From positions 108,596 to 172,595 of the forward strand of contig JBBHKE010002693.1 in the NCBI GenBank assembly GCA_037447655.1: a DNA stretch of 64,000 nt. The letters are read 5' to 3'. Positions 9,143 through 18,838 of this stretch are shown here, one piece after another. Within the stretch, counting starts at the first letter, position 1. The number at the start of each line of letters is the position of its first letter. Source of the DNA: Zygnema cylindricum (Eukaryota; Streptophyta; Zygnematophyceae; Zygnematales; Zygnemataceae). The notes under the pieces are model-generated. The model ran no database searches. It was not told the DNA's origin and worked only from the letters and a program-made list of their open reading frames with translations. The translations under genes and the position numbers were made by a program.

Positions 9143-10297
9143 TGGCCCTCAGAGTATGCAGATCCAAAAGAAGCTAATCTAGATAGTGCCGACTCCAAGT
9201 TAATTTAAACCCAAGTGACTGACCCCTTGACAGTCAGAACCCCAATATATATTCACCCCTGTGAAATAACACTTTCTGTGTGCTCAGTTCCACCACAGAA
9301 TGCAAAGTTAGAATATGAGATTTGGACACATTCACCCACTTTGACTTTCCCTTAGAAATACAGCCACCCTGGCAGACAAAAACTCTGACCGACTACACTC
9401 CTGTGTAGCCTAGACTCCCCTGAGTCCGCAGCAAAAAGAATCACTGAAAATGGTCAAGTAAATTGATAGATATGGCTGGCCAAAGTTTGCCATTTATACA
9501 GAGTGCTCTCTGGGAGAGGCAGCTGCCTACCCAAAATTTTCTAAGTCCTATTCCCTCTCTAAAACTCTATCTACTGAAGTACGCCACCAATCAAATTACT
9601 GTATCGTACAGAAAAGTACAGGTGCCGGTGTACTTTCTGTACGGCCATTGTACGACATGGCCAAAATGTCGACACGTGTCAAATCAGGATTAGTTCCTGT
9701 AATCTCCGGAATTCCCGTAATCCAATGTTATTACGCCACGTGTTATCTGACGTGGCAAAGACCGTAAAACGCCAAAAGTACATTTCCGTGATCGCGGCGC
9801 CTATCGCGGCCGTCCGATCAAAACCGGCTATAATCCTAGCCGCTGAAATTCGACGCGCGGTATTCGTTTCGCTATCGAAACAAATGCGCGGTATCCGTTC
9901 TGTCCCCATACCGTACTTCGTACTAAATCAAACTGTATCTATGTACAAAGTATCTATAAGCCGTTAAACGGATTTATCTACATACAAAGATTTATATATT
10001 TATCAAACCTTATATATCGTAATATCATTCTTAGACTTAACGGCTAGAGCTAACGGCTAATGCCGATTGACGGACGGCAGGTACCAGGATCAATTCCTGC
10101 GTCCGGCAGCCTACTTTTGGTAAGTCTAATTCTCCCCCTGTCTTCTCTAGAGAGCCTAGGCAGCCATGGCTCTAGCTCCCTATCCAGCCTTCAGTGACTA
10201 CAACAAGTGTGGGGGCTTGGATAGGGGAGTTAGAGGCAGACCGCCTCAGCTCTTTTTCTATCCTAATACAGACCTAGAAAATACCCAAATATCAACA
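9123..10297 (-). repeat. Element B 5' LTR (beta family)
   Basis: Nearly identical partner of 5525-6699. The minus-strand TATA box is at 9493-9498. U3 contains CACGTG cores (CGACACGTGTC at 9670-9680 and GCCACGTG at 9735-9742) and several GTAC palindromes. The conserved stem-loop is at 10178-10226. Confidence 0.92.
10178..10226 (-). promoter_or_regulatory. Conserved LTR stem-loop (beta version)
   Basis: CCCTATCCA (10178-10186) pairs with TGGATAGGG (10218-10226). The loop contains the same Tyr-like CACTGAA/TTGTTGTAGT core as in the alpha LTR, while the stem bases differ in a complementary way. Confidence 0.55.
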
Positions 10298-10302
10298 CAA
10301 AC

Positions 10303-10501
10303 TGCCTCCACCTCCTCTCTCTAGCCCCCATACTTGTTGTAGTCATTGAAGGATAGAGAGGGTGGTTGATCCATGGCTACCTTAGTTCAACAAGTTGATA
10401 TTTTTTGTAGGTTACTAAAAATGTACCTGACAGACCCAAGATTTGATTCCTATCTAGAGGCTTCTTGTACTCTCTAGTCCAATCGAGGACACAAAGTTTT
10501 A
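10303..10501 (+). repeat. Element A 3' LTR, right piece with internal deletion
   Basis: It resumes at TGCCTCCACC exactly where the 5280s copy stops at B's target site. After base 10450 it jumps to the final 50 bp of the LTR, so about 760 bp, including the promoter region, is missing. The terminal CA has decayed. Confidence 0.82.
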
Positions 10502-10899
10502 AGTAGTAGGAAGTCTGATTTACATTATGAATTCCACTAGGCCCGATATAGCTGTAGCTGTCGGTGTGTTGAGCAAAAGTATAGAAAATCCACAAAGGAG
10601 ATACTAGGAGGCAGCAAAAAAGTTCTTAAGATATCTTGTTGGGACCATAAATCTTTGGCTTACTTTGGGAGGGGACAAGGTTAGCATTAATACTTCGAAT
10701 GATGCTAGGTATCGTGATGTGCCTAGTAAAAAGTATACAACTGGGTATGTTATTCGTATTGGAAGTGATACTTGTAGTTGGAGGAGTAAACTTCAAAAAT
10801 TCATAGCACAATCGACTATGGAAGCCGAATACATGGCTAAGAGCGCAGCCTTGAAAGAGCTACTTTGGATTAAGGCATTTCCTCAAGAATTTGGGTTTA
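10502..10899 (+). pseudogene. copia pol fragment D, right part (RNase H)
   Basis: This continues the frame broken at base 71: V-G-S-L-I-Y, then T-R-P-D-I-A near 10540, a Y-stop near 10604, S-T-M-E-A-E-Y-M and E-L-L-W-I-K of copia RNase H near 10815-10870. Element C cuts it off at 10900. Its sequence is clearly more distant from A, C, E, H and M than they are from one another, so it comes from another copia lineage. Confidence 0.78.
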
Positions 10900-11954
10900 T
10901 GTAGAAATTAATGATCCATTTAAAGTATTTTCTAGGTCTAAATAGAAATATAGAAAAAGTCGAGGCAGTCTACCTCTAACTTCTCTCTCCAACTCTCAAA
11001 CTTGTCGCATTCACTGAGAAATTGGAGAGGGAACTAGAGCCATGGCAACCTAGGCTAACCAGAAGTTTACGGGATTATATATTAGTTAGGGGTCTTTTAT
11101 TGCTAAAAAGATAGTGCCGGCTACAGGATTTTAGCCTTGTACCTACCGGCCGGCAGGCAGACGGTAGACGGTAGCCTTAGCCGTTAAGTCTTCATTGAAT
11201 GTTACGTAATATAGGGTATGATATCTAATTAAATGTTATTAAGTAGGAAAATTCATTTAACCATAACTGATTACGGGAGACATAGATCCATAATTGTAAA
11301 AATACGGATAGCGGTACGGATAAGAATCCAATACCACGCATTTGTTTCTTTATAGAAAAGAATATCGCACATACATTTATTATGGCTATGATTAAATATG
11401 AATTTAATCGGACGGCCGGAATTAACGCCGAGATCGCGGAAGAGGATTTTGGTGGTTTATCGACATCGCCACATTGGATGACACGTGGCGGAATAACATT
11501 GGATCGCGGCATCTCCGAGAATTACGGGAAGGAATCCGGACATACCACGTGTCGACATATAGGCTATATCGTACGATGTTTGTACCGAAAGTACACCGGC
11601 AGCTGTACTTTTGTGTACGGAGCTGAATTTTGATTGGCTCCGTACATCAGTAGATAGAGTCTGTGAGAGAGATAGGACTTAGAAAAATTAGGAGATAGGA
11701 CCCTCTCTCCCGGAGAGCTTCTGTACAAAAGGTCAACTTTGACCCTCCATAACTTACTGCTCAGGGGAGCAAATTCAGAGATTCTTTTTGCTATCGACTA
11801 AAGGGAGTCTTGTCTTCAGAGGGGTGAAGTTGGTCAGAGTTTTTGTCTGCGAGGGTGGTAGTTATTTTTGCTGAAACACAAAGGAGTCAAGGTTATCCTA
11901 GAGGCTTCTTGGAAGCTGTCCACTCTGAGGACTTATGGAGGTCTCAGAATTTCA
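10900..11954 (+). repeat. Element C 5' LTR (gamma family, 1055 bp)
   Basis: It starts TGTAGAAATTAATG and ends AGAATTTCA. U3 has ACACGTGGCG at 11481-11490, CCACGTGTC near 11545 and a cluster of GTAC motifs at about 11571-11645. The gag ATG is at 11935, 20 bp before the LTR end. Confidence 0.88.
10985..11029 (+). promoter_or_regulatory. Conserved LTR stem-loop (gamma version)
   Basis: CTCTCCAA (10985-10992) pairs with TTGGAGAG (11022-11029), with a further inner CTCA/TGAG pairing. The loop keeps ACTTGTCGCA-TTCACTGA. Compared with alpha and beta, both arms have changed together. Confidence 0.55.
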
Positions 11955-14900
11955 GGTTATGGGCCCACCCTCTAGGGTACCAATCTTTAATGGAACTGGC
12001 TTCATATACTGGGAAAGTATAACGATAGGTGCTCTATGCGAAAAAAGGTTTTGGGGGATAGTAAGTGGACGGTTAGGGCGTCCATCAAGTCTAAGAATTC
12101 CTCCAGGGTTTGGAGGAAGCAGATTCACTAGAAAATAGGATCCACCTTCAACGGAGGAAACAAAAGAAAGAGAGGTGGTGGACAAAAGAAAGGAGAAAGA
12201 GGTGACCACACTAATAACAAATGGTTCGACATTCATGTCACCTATTCCGAGGAACGAGGAGAATGATACTGAAACCTGGGACTTCAACAATATGGCGGCA
12301 AAACACTTCATCCTACGCCATCCCCTCAAGGACTTGCATGTCCTCATTTGCAGGTAGAAAGGGCATCCGATCTTTTGATGGCTCTCATAGAGATGTACCG
12401 AAATGGTACGATTCAACAACAACAGTTGGCTGATCAAAAAGTTAAGGATTATGTATACAAAGGGGGGAAGATGTTGGATTTTTGCAATGAGCTTGCTACA
12501 CTCTTCATGGAGCTTGAGAGTGCAGGAAAAGATTTTAGTGAAAAAGAAAAGGTTAACTGTTTACTGATGAAGTTACCCGATGAGTTCGAGAACATAGTCA
12601 ACCGTGTGCAGGACTTGCCGGACTCAAGGTGGATATGGAACTCAGTGGTAGGGATGATTCTCGTTCGGGAGAATACGATTGAGATCCGAAGAGGAGGAAA
12701 GAGTGGCCAAGCCTTGGCAACTGCGACCGATTGGAGGAACAAGGATTCCCGGAAACCGGTCGGAAACTATGGGGGGAGGGAGCATAAAAATCAGACCGAC
12801 GAGTTCGGACCAAGGGCTCCCAAAGGTTTATGTCATTTTTGTAAGAATCATGGGCACTATATGGCAGAGTGCACTAAGCTAACCGAGCTTCGGTTAAAAG
12901 TAGGGCAGGCCGGTGGTACCCCGAGAGGAAAAAAAAAGGCCCTTGTGACACAGTTACATGATGCGGAATTCGAGGACGAGGACGATGAGCTTCTTTTGGA
13001 TGAGGAGTTGGAGGCGAAAAACGAGGTCGAAATACCACAAAGGCATAAATGTGCTTACGGTGGATTGAAAGGTGAAGCAGGCTGGATTGTAGATTCAGGT
13101 ACCTCCATGCACATGTGTAAGGATAGGCACCTGTTCACTAAGATAAGAAATATTCCCACCGTAGAGATAGAGTACAAGGATGGGAGGATAGTCACCACTA
13201 CTCTTGTAGGATTGGTAGATTTGAAAGTGTTAGTAGATGGAAAGACATCCATAGTAACGTTCTTTGATGTATTGTTTATTCAGGAGCTGAACAAAAACCT
13301 CATCTCTACATCCGTATTAGATGATAAGGGTTTTTTAACTAGCACTAGGGAAGGAGTCTTTACTGCTAGTTTTGAGGAGGTTGTCTATTTCATTGCTGAG
13401 AAAGGTAGCCATGGGATGTTTAGGTTGGTTTTAAGTAATGAAAAGAAAAAACTTTATTATGCTGGTGTTTATGATATTATGATGTGGCATAAGAGGCTTG
13501 GGCATGTGAATCTAGACAAGTTATAAGAGATGAACAAGATGGGAGTGGTGGAAGGGATTAAGTTTAGTGAGAATGATAATATAAGTGATTGTAGTGGATG
13601 TGCTCAAGGTAAAACACACAGATTACCCTTTCCTAAAACAGCCACCTATAAGGGAGAAAAAATTCTAGATCTAGTACACACAGATATTTGGGGACCAGCT
13701 AAAGTGCCCTCACCGGGGGGGAAGATATTTATGATGACTATCACTGATGATTGGTCTCGGTATTCTCGAGTGTATTTTTTGAAAAACAAGTCCGAAGCTC
13801 AGGATTGTTTTAGACAATATAAAGCATGGAGTGAAAAACTTCATGAAACTCCAATCAAGAGAATAAGGAGTGACAATGGTGGAGAGTATACTTCTAACTA
13901 GTTTGAGGATTTTCTGAGAGAAGATGGGGTCCAACACCAAAAGACAGTTCCAGAAAACTCGGAACAAAATGGGGTAGCAGAAAGGTTAAATAGAACACTA
14001 AGTGATAGTGCTAGAAGTATGTTGTCGGATAAGAAGATAGGAAAAAGGTTTTGGGCAAAGCAATGAACTGTGCTAATTACCTCAAAAATAGAGTTCTTAC
14101 TTCAGCTATAAAAGATCAAACACCTTATGAGAGATGGACAGGCCGGAAACCAGACTTATCTCACTTAAAGGTTTTCGCAGTCAAGTATTCAGTCTAGATA
14201 CAGATCGGTCTAATTGGAAGCTAGATCCTAAAGGAAAACCGGGATACTTATTAGGATATAATGAGGATGTTAAAGGATATAGAGTTTATGATCTAAAAAG
14301 AGAAGATATAATATATCAAAAGCATCTAGTAGTTATGGATGAAGGAAAGTCTGTGGATCCCTTCAAATATACAAAGTCAGTAAAAATCAGATTTGAGTCA
14401 GAAAATTCCGATGACTTTGAGCTCCCTAACTATCCGGGTTTTAGAGAAGATGACATTCTTGCAGATACAAATCAGACCGAAAAGGACTCGGCTGTGGAAA
14501 CTCCAGTGACAACTCTACCCGAAGCGGAAGACGTGGTGGAAATTGATTCGGAATCAAGGGATAGGGGAGAAGCCGAGTTTGTTCGAAAGAATCCACGAGA
14601 ACCATCTATTTCGGCCTCAGATTTTGAGGGGGGAAGGAGAAGTAGCAAAAAACTACAAGAAAAACAGGTTAATAACAAGGTAACTAAACTATCTCATCAA
14701 GATGAACCTCAAACTTATGGAGAGGCGATGACTTGGCCAGAAAAAAATCGGTGGAAGACACCCATTAATGAGGAGATGGCCTGAACCATGGCAGCCGATA
14801 CTTGGGAGCTGGTGGATTGTCCACCTAACCGAAAACCAATCGGTTGTAAGTGGGTTTTTAAATTAAAACTGAACCCAGATAATAGAATCGAGCGCTATAA

Positions 14901-16278
14901 GGCCAGATTAGTGGCAAAGGGATTTACACAAAAGGAGGAAATTGACTACGAGGAAACCTTTGCCCTAATGGTCAGATTTCCCTCCGTCCGCATGCTTTTC
15001 ACCCTCGCAGCAGCGGAAGACATAGAAGTGCACCAAATGGACATCAAAACAGCCTTTTTGCATTGAGAATTGGAAGAGGAGATCTTCATGCGGCAACCGA
15101 AAGGTTTGTGGAGGAATGAGAGGAGAGTAAGGTATGCCGGCTGATTAAATCTCTTCATGGTTTGAAACAGGCCCCAACAGTGGAATAAGAAGCTTGATGA
15201 GTTTCTTACCGGTCTGTGATATATTCGGATCAGCTCAGAACACTCAATCTATGTTGTCGAAGATGAGGAAGGTTTTATATTTATTGCAATTTATGTTGAT
15301 GATTTGCTTGTCTTAAGTAAATCAATGGAAAAAATTAATAAACTGAAAAACGATCTTAAGGGGAGATTTGAAAAGAAGGATATGGGAGAAGCAAAATATA
15401 TTTTGGGAATTTAAGTAGAGAGAGACCGGAAAAGAAAAATTATAAGATTGACTCAAAAGGAAGCAATAGGGAACATACTTGAAAAATTTCAAATGGTTTT
15501 AGCTAATAGTTGTCCAACTCCAATGGAGTTGAAGAAGGGAAGTGAGGGGAGTGAGGAAGAAGGAGTCATAGTCTTAGACGAGGAATTATCTCCTGAGAAC
15601 AGAAGTTCATGCAGACTATTCCTTACAGGCAAGTAGTGGGAAGTCTAATCTATTTTATGAATTGTACCCGTCCGGATTTAGCAGCAGCTGTAGGAGTGCT
15701 GAGTAGAAGTCTAAATGCTCCCACTAAGAGGGATTGGGAGGCAGCTAAGAGAGTCCTTAGATATTTTTTGGGATCTATGGTTGCATTTGGGTGGGGAGAA
15801 TACTGACATCGCTACTTGGAGTGATGCCAGTTATGGTGATGCTCCGATGAGGAGATGCACTTCTGGATATGTATTATATGTGGGTGATGGGGCTTGCTAT
15901 TGGAGTAGCAAACAGCAAAAAGTTATTGCTCATTCCACCATGAAGGCTGAGTATATGGCCTCTTGCTCTGCTGTAAAAGAATTGATGTGGGTCAAGTCTT
16001 TGCTTGGTGAGCTTGGTCATCTTAATAGTGGTGTGCAGAAAATATTTTGTGATAATCAGGCAGCAATTGCTATTTTTGCCAATCCTAAACATCATTTTAA
16101 AGCCAAACACATGGACATCAGACTCAGCTTTGTTAGAGAGAAAGTAGAAAATAAAATAATCAGTTTAGAGTACCGACCAGATAGTGAGATGGTAGCAGAT
16201 ATGATGACCAAACTTGTGCCTTCCCCTAAGCTAATTTTCTGCAGGGAGAAGTGTGGTGTGAAATTAAAGATTGACTAG
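11935..16278 (+). pseudogene. Element C gag-pol, decayed
   Basis: The frame starts at ATG 11935 in the LTR and is stopped by TAG at 12136. The next long open piece (12348-13526) covers the rest of Gag, a zinc knuckle C-H-F-C-K-N-H-G-H-Y-M-A-E-C near 12835, the protease motif D-S-G-T-S near 13095 and the start of integrase. Later pieces carry integrase (13530-13901), the RT fingers and palm (14788-15066, with [10 protein letters not shown]) and YVDDLL near 15300. RNase H (15609-16278) ends in the TAG at 16276-16278. About eight stops or frameshifts are visible. It is the closest relative of E. Confidence 0.86.
11955..11969 (+). promoter_or_regulatory. Primer-binding site of element C
   Basis: GGTTATGGGCCCACC, identical to the sites in A, B, E, F, M and N. 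Confidence 0.75.
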
Positions 16279-16291
16279 AAAATAAGGGGAG

Positions 16292-17072
16292 TGTAGAAAT
16301 TAATGGTCCATTTAAAGTATTTTCTAGGTCTAAATAGAAATATAGAAAATGTCGAGACAGTCTACCTCTAACTTCTCCCTCCAACTCTCAAACTTGTCGC
16401 AGTCACTGAGAAATTGGAGAGGGAGCTAGAGCCATGGCTACCTAGGCTAACCAGAAATTTACGGGATTATATATTAGTTAGGGATTTTATTGCTAAAAAG
16501 ATAGTGTCGGCTACAGGATTTGAGCCTTGTACCTACCGGCCGGCAAGCAGACGGTAGATGGTAGCCTTAGCCGTTAAGTCTTCATCGAATGTTACGTAAT
16601 ATAGGGTATGATATTTAATTAAATGTTATTGAGTAGGAAAATTCATTTAACTATAACTGATTACGCGAGACATAGATCCATAATTGTAAAAGTAGGGATA
16701 GGGGTACGGATAAGAAACCAATACCACGCATTTGTTTCTTTATAGAAAAGAATATCGCACATGCATTTATTACAGCTACGATTAAATATGAATTTAATCG
16801 GACGGCCGGAATTAACGCCGAGATCGCGGAAGAGGATTTCGGCGGTTTATGGACATCGCCACATCGGACGACACGTGGTGGAATAACATTAGATCGCGGC
16901 ATCTCCGAGGATTACGGGAACGAATCTGGACATACCACGTGTCGACATTTAGGCCATATCGTACGATGTTCGTACAGAAAGTACATCGGCAGCTGTACTT
17001 TTGTGTACGAGCTGAATTTTGATTGGCTCCGTACATCAGTAGATAGAGTATGTGAGAGAGATAGGACTTAGA
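16292..17072 (+). repeat. Element C 3' LTR, truncated
   Basis: TGTAGAAATTAATGG follows the purine tract. The sequence follows the 5' LTR up to GACTTAGAA and then passes directly into satellite units. The last 270 bp or so (TATA, R and U5) are missing. Confidence 0.85.
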
Positions 17073-17792
17073 ATGTTACCTAACTTACACAAATTGTTAG
17101 CGTTAACAAGAATTGTTGTCTAACTTACACAAACTCTTAGCAATAACAAGAATTGATACCTAAATTACACTAGCTGTAAGCGATTACAAGAATTGTTATC
17201 TAACTCACACAACCTATTAGCTCTAACAAAAAGGGTTACCTAACTTACACAAACTGTTAGCGATAAGTGGAATTGTCACCTAAATTACACAAATTGTTAG
17301 CGATAACCAGAACTGTTACCTAAATTACACAAACAGTAAGCGATAACAAGAATTGTTACCTAAATTACATAAACTGGCGCTAACAGGAATTGTTATCTAA
17401 CTTACACAAACTGTTAGCGCTAACAATAATTGTTATATAACTTACACAAACTGTTAGCGCTACCAAGAATGGTCACCTAACTTACAAAAACTGTTAGCGA
17501 TAAGAGGAATTATTACCTAACTTACACAAATGTTAACGCTAACAGGAATGTTTATCTAACTTACACAAACTCTTAGCGATAAGAGGAATTGTCACCTAAA
17601 TTTAAAACTGTTAGCGATAACAAGAATTGTTACCTAAATTACACAAAGAATTAGCGATAAAAAGAATTGTTACCTAAATTACACAAAGAATTAGCGTTAA
17701 AAAGAATTGTTACCTAAATTACACAAACAGGTAGCGATAACAGGAATTGTACCTAAATAACACAAACTGTTAGCGATAACAAGAATTGTTAC
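17073..17792 (+). repeat. 40-bp tandem satellite, block I
   Basis: It has about 18 units of 40 bp. A typical unit contains TTACACAAACTGTTAGCG, then ATAACAAGAATTGTTACC. Each unit has two dyads: GTTAGCGCTAAC (in copies with GCGCTA) and GATAACAA-gaa-TTGTTATC. Position 17788-17792 (GTTAC) is the target site of element E. Confidence 0.9.
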
Positions 17793-18838
17793 TGTAGAAA
17801 TTAATGGTTTTTAAGTATTTTCTAGGTCTAAATAGAAATAAAGAAGCCGAGGCAGTCTACCTCTAACTTCTCTCTCCAACTCTCAAACTTGTCGGAGTCA
17901 TTGAGAAATTGGAGAGGAAGCTAGAGCCATGGCTACCTAGGCTATCCTCAGGTTTACGGGAAATTTATATTAGTCTAGGGATTAATTACTAAAAGGTATG
18001 TGCCGGCGGCAGGATTTGATCCTGGTACCTGCCGGCCGACAGATAGTAGATAGCCGGTAGCCTTAGCCGTTAAGTCTAGAGGTACTGTTACATAGTATAT
18101 AGTACGATATTTATTTAAACATGTACACGTAGGATAAATCATTTAACTATAACTGTTAACGGGATACATAGATATGGTATTGTAAAAGTACGAATTGCGG
18201 TACGGATAAGATATCAATACCGCGCATTGATTTCGTAAGCGAAACAAATACCGCGCATGTATTTATTACGGCTACGATCAAATGCGAGTTTAATCGGACC
18301 GGAATTAGCGTCGAGATCGCGGAAGGAGAATTCCGCGGTTTGTGCGCATCGCCACATCGGATGACACGTGGCGATGTAACATTGGAGCGCAGCATCTCCG
18401 AGGATTAAAAGAGCGAATCCGGTTATTCCACGTGTGGACATTTAGGCCATGTCGTACAATGTCCGTACATAAAGTACACCGGCAGCTGTACTTTTGCTTA
18501 CGCAACAGTAATCTGATTGGTTCCGTACATCAGTAGATAGAGTATGTGAGAGAGATAGGACTTAGAAAAAATTAGAAGATAGGACCCTCTCTCCCAGAGA
18601 GCTTCTGTACAAAAGGTCAACTTTGACCCTCTATAACTTACAGCTCAGGGGAGCAAATTCAGAGATTCTTTTTGCTATCGAACTAGGGGAGTCTTGCCTT
18701 CACAAGGGTGAAGGTGGTCAGAGTTTTTGTCTGCCAGGGTGGCAATTATTTTTGCTTAAACACAAAGGGGTCAGGATTATCCTAGAGGCTTCTTGGAAGC
18801 TGTCCACTCTGAGGACTTATAGAGGTCTCAGAGTTTCA
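17793..18838 (+). repeat. Element E 5' LTR (gamma family, 1046 bp)
   Basis: It starts TGTAGAAATTAATGG and ends AGAGTTTCA directly before the PBS. It contains the conserved hairpin, an antisense tRNA-like segment (about 18000-18070) and ACACGTGGCG near 18363. Confidence 0.9.

Larger units (their letters stand above)
5525..10297 (-). mobile_element. Element B: young non-autonomous Gag-only copia element (beta family)
   Basis: Both LTRs are 1175 bp (5525-6699 and 9123-10297). I count about five differences between them (two near the TGTAG...CTGAC region, others scattered), so roughly 99.6% identity and a recent insertion. The target-site duplication is CAAAC (5520-5524, 10298-10302). Internal DNA is only 2.4 kb and encodes Gag fused to a shrunken RT/RNase H vestige. 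Protease, integrase and the RT catalytic YVDD region are absent. The half-tRNA PBS and a polypurine tract next to the 3' LTR are intact, so the element keeps its cis signals but must borrow enzymes. Confidence 0.9.
72..10501 (+). mobile_element. Element A: degenerate copia LTR retrotransposon (alpha family), interrupted by element B
   Basis: A has a 5' LTR (72-1106), a half-tRNA-Met PBS, a decayed gag-pol, a polypurine tract (5431-5444) and a 3' LTR. The 3' LTR is split by B and has also lost about 760 bp internally. It inserted into the pol frame of D: reading D from base 71 to about base 10502 restores a continuous copia motif. The flanks agree only imperfectly (AGAAG on the left, AGTAG or TTAAG on the right), so the duplication has decayed at the right junction. 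Many in-frame stops mark it as old and inactive. Confidence 0.85.
10900..17072 (+). mobile_element. Element C: degenerate copia element (gamma family), 3' LTR truncated
   Basis: It has a 5' LTR (10900-11954), a perfect half-tRNA PBS (11955-11969), gag-pol (11935-16278), a purine tract (about 16279-16291) and a 3' LTR that stops after 781 bp, where the 40-bp satellite begins. No target-site duplication can be tested because of the truncation. Confidence 0.85.

Noticed and set aside
17073-17792. CRISPR-like regular array
   Set aside because: The 40-bp units are head to tail with no unique spacers, the host is a eukaryote and no cas genes are present. It is a satellite.
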